Origin: Roseiarcus fermentans
GTDB taxonomy: Bacteria > Pseudomonadota > Alphaproteobacteria > Rhizobiales > Beijerinckiaceae
Assembly (NCBI RefSeq): GCF_003315135.1
Contig: NZ_QNRK01000046.1
Location: 1 to 51,414, forward strand
Direction of reading: 5' to 3'
DNA length: 51,414 nt
The notes beneath the pieces were generated by a model. That model made no database searches, was not told the DNA's origin, and worked only from the letters and a program-made list of their open reading frames with translations. Below are positions 51,327 through 51,414 of the stretch, piece by piece; the stretch's first letter is position 1, and every line of letters starts with the position of its first letter. The position numbers were made by a program, and so were the translations under genes.

Positions 51327-51414
51327 ACTGTATGTCCTTGCGGAGGCGGGGCGGCCCGTCCTCGATGCGCCTTGCGAGGGTTGCTCGGATAGGCCGGGTA
51401 GAGCCTCACGCGAG

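Larger units (their letters stand above)
51154..51414. other. Right-end spacer with operator and REP-like repeat
   Basis: Contains the palindrome at 51172-51189 and a diverged REP-like unit at 51298-51326. No gene is supported up to the window edge. Confidence 0.6.

Overview
The window is GC-rich chromosomal DNA, most likely from an alphaproteobacterium of the order Hyphomicrobiales (Rhizobiales). The evidence is the short (type 2) ArgC, the DUF4164-zapA pair divergent from a tkt-gap-pgk-fba block with a Calvin-type class II aldolase, a two-domain cold-shock protein, the cinA/COQ10-START pair, and a PEPxxWA-CTERM protein. A Beijerinckiaceae/Methylocystaceae-like methylotroph or autotroph would fit, but this family-level placement is inference. 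No rRNA, tRNA, CRISPR array or intact insertion sequence was recognised.

Layout. 0.3-4.3 kb: a DUF6502-DUF5666 pair transcribed leftward behind two matching palindromic operators, and a large membrane protein transcribed rightward. 4.5-10.6 kb: argC, a heptad-repeat protein, a PIN-domain toxin-antitoxin pair whose toxin lacks a normal start codon, a BASS-type transporter, and rplM-rpsI. Beside rpsI lies a duplicated rpsI tail fused to an argC-head fossil. 10.6-21.6 kb: housekeeping and regulation (TAXI-like binding protein, CinA/PncC, COQ10-type START protein, SecG, TpiA, PpiD, TrpE, MarR, LysM protein, class III cyclase, thioesterases). 21.6-28.9 kb: a second VapBC, then fba, pgk, gap and tkt in one leftward block for glycolysis/Calvin-cycle carbon flow, and DUF4164-zapA. 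28.9-34.3 kb: two-component signalling proteins, an SDR, and an L,D-transpeptidase. 34.3-38.6 kb: leuA flanked by strong hairpins, a PEP-CTERM protein, and three decayed copies of one small gene.

40.3-42.9 kb is the most unusual part. It is visibly AT-rich and carries small genes unlike their surroundings: a dodecin-like protein, a single-domain cyanovirin-N homology (CVNH) lectin, a cysteine-rich exported protein overlapping it, and an exported papain-fold protein resembling Tox-PL toxins. The last three form a tight cassette that looks acquired. The rest is an old-yellow-enzyme/dienoyl-CoA-reductase-like flavoprotein, DUF1697-mazG, a double cold-shock protein, parE, and a third toxin-antitoxin locus. 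That locus encodes a chimeric antitoxin (ribbon-helix-helix N-terminus, VapB/AbrB-type C-tail, unknown 120-residue extension) behind a perfect 18-bp palindrome.

All functional calls come from reading translations and motifs by eye; no database search was possible.
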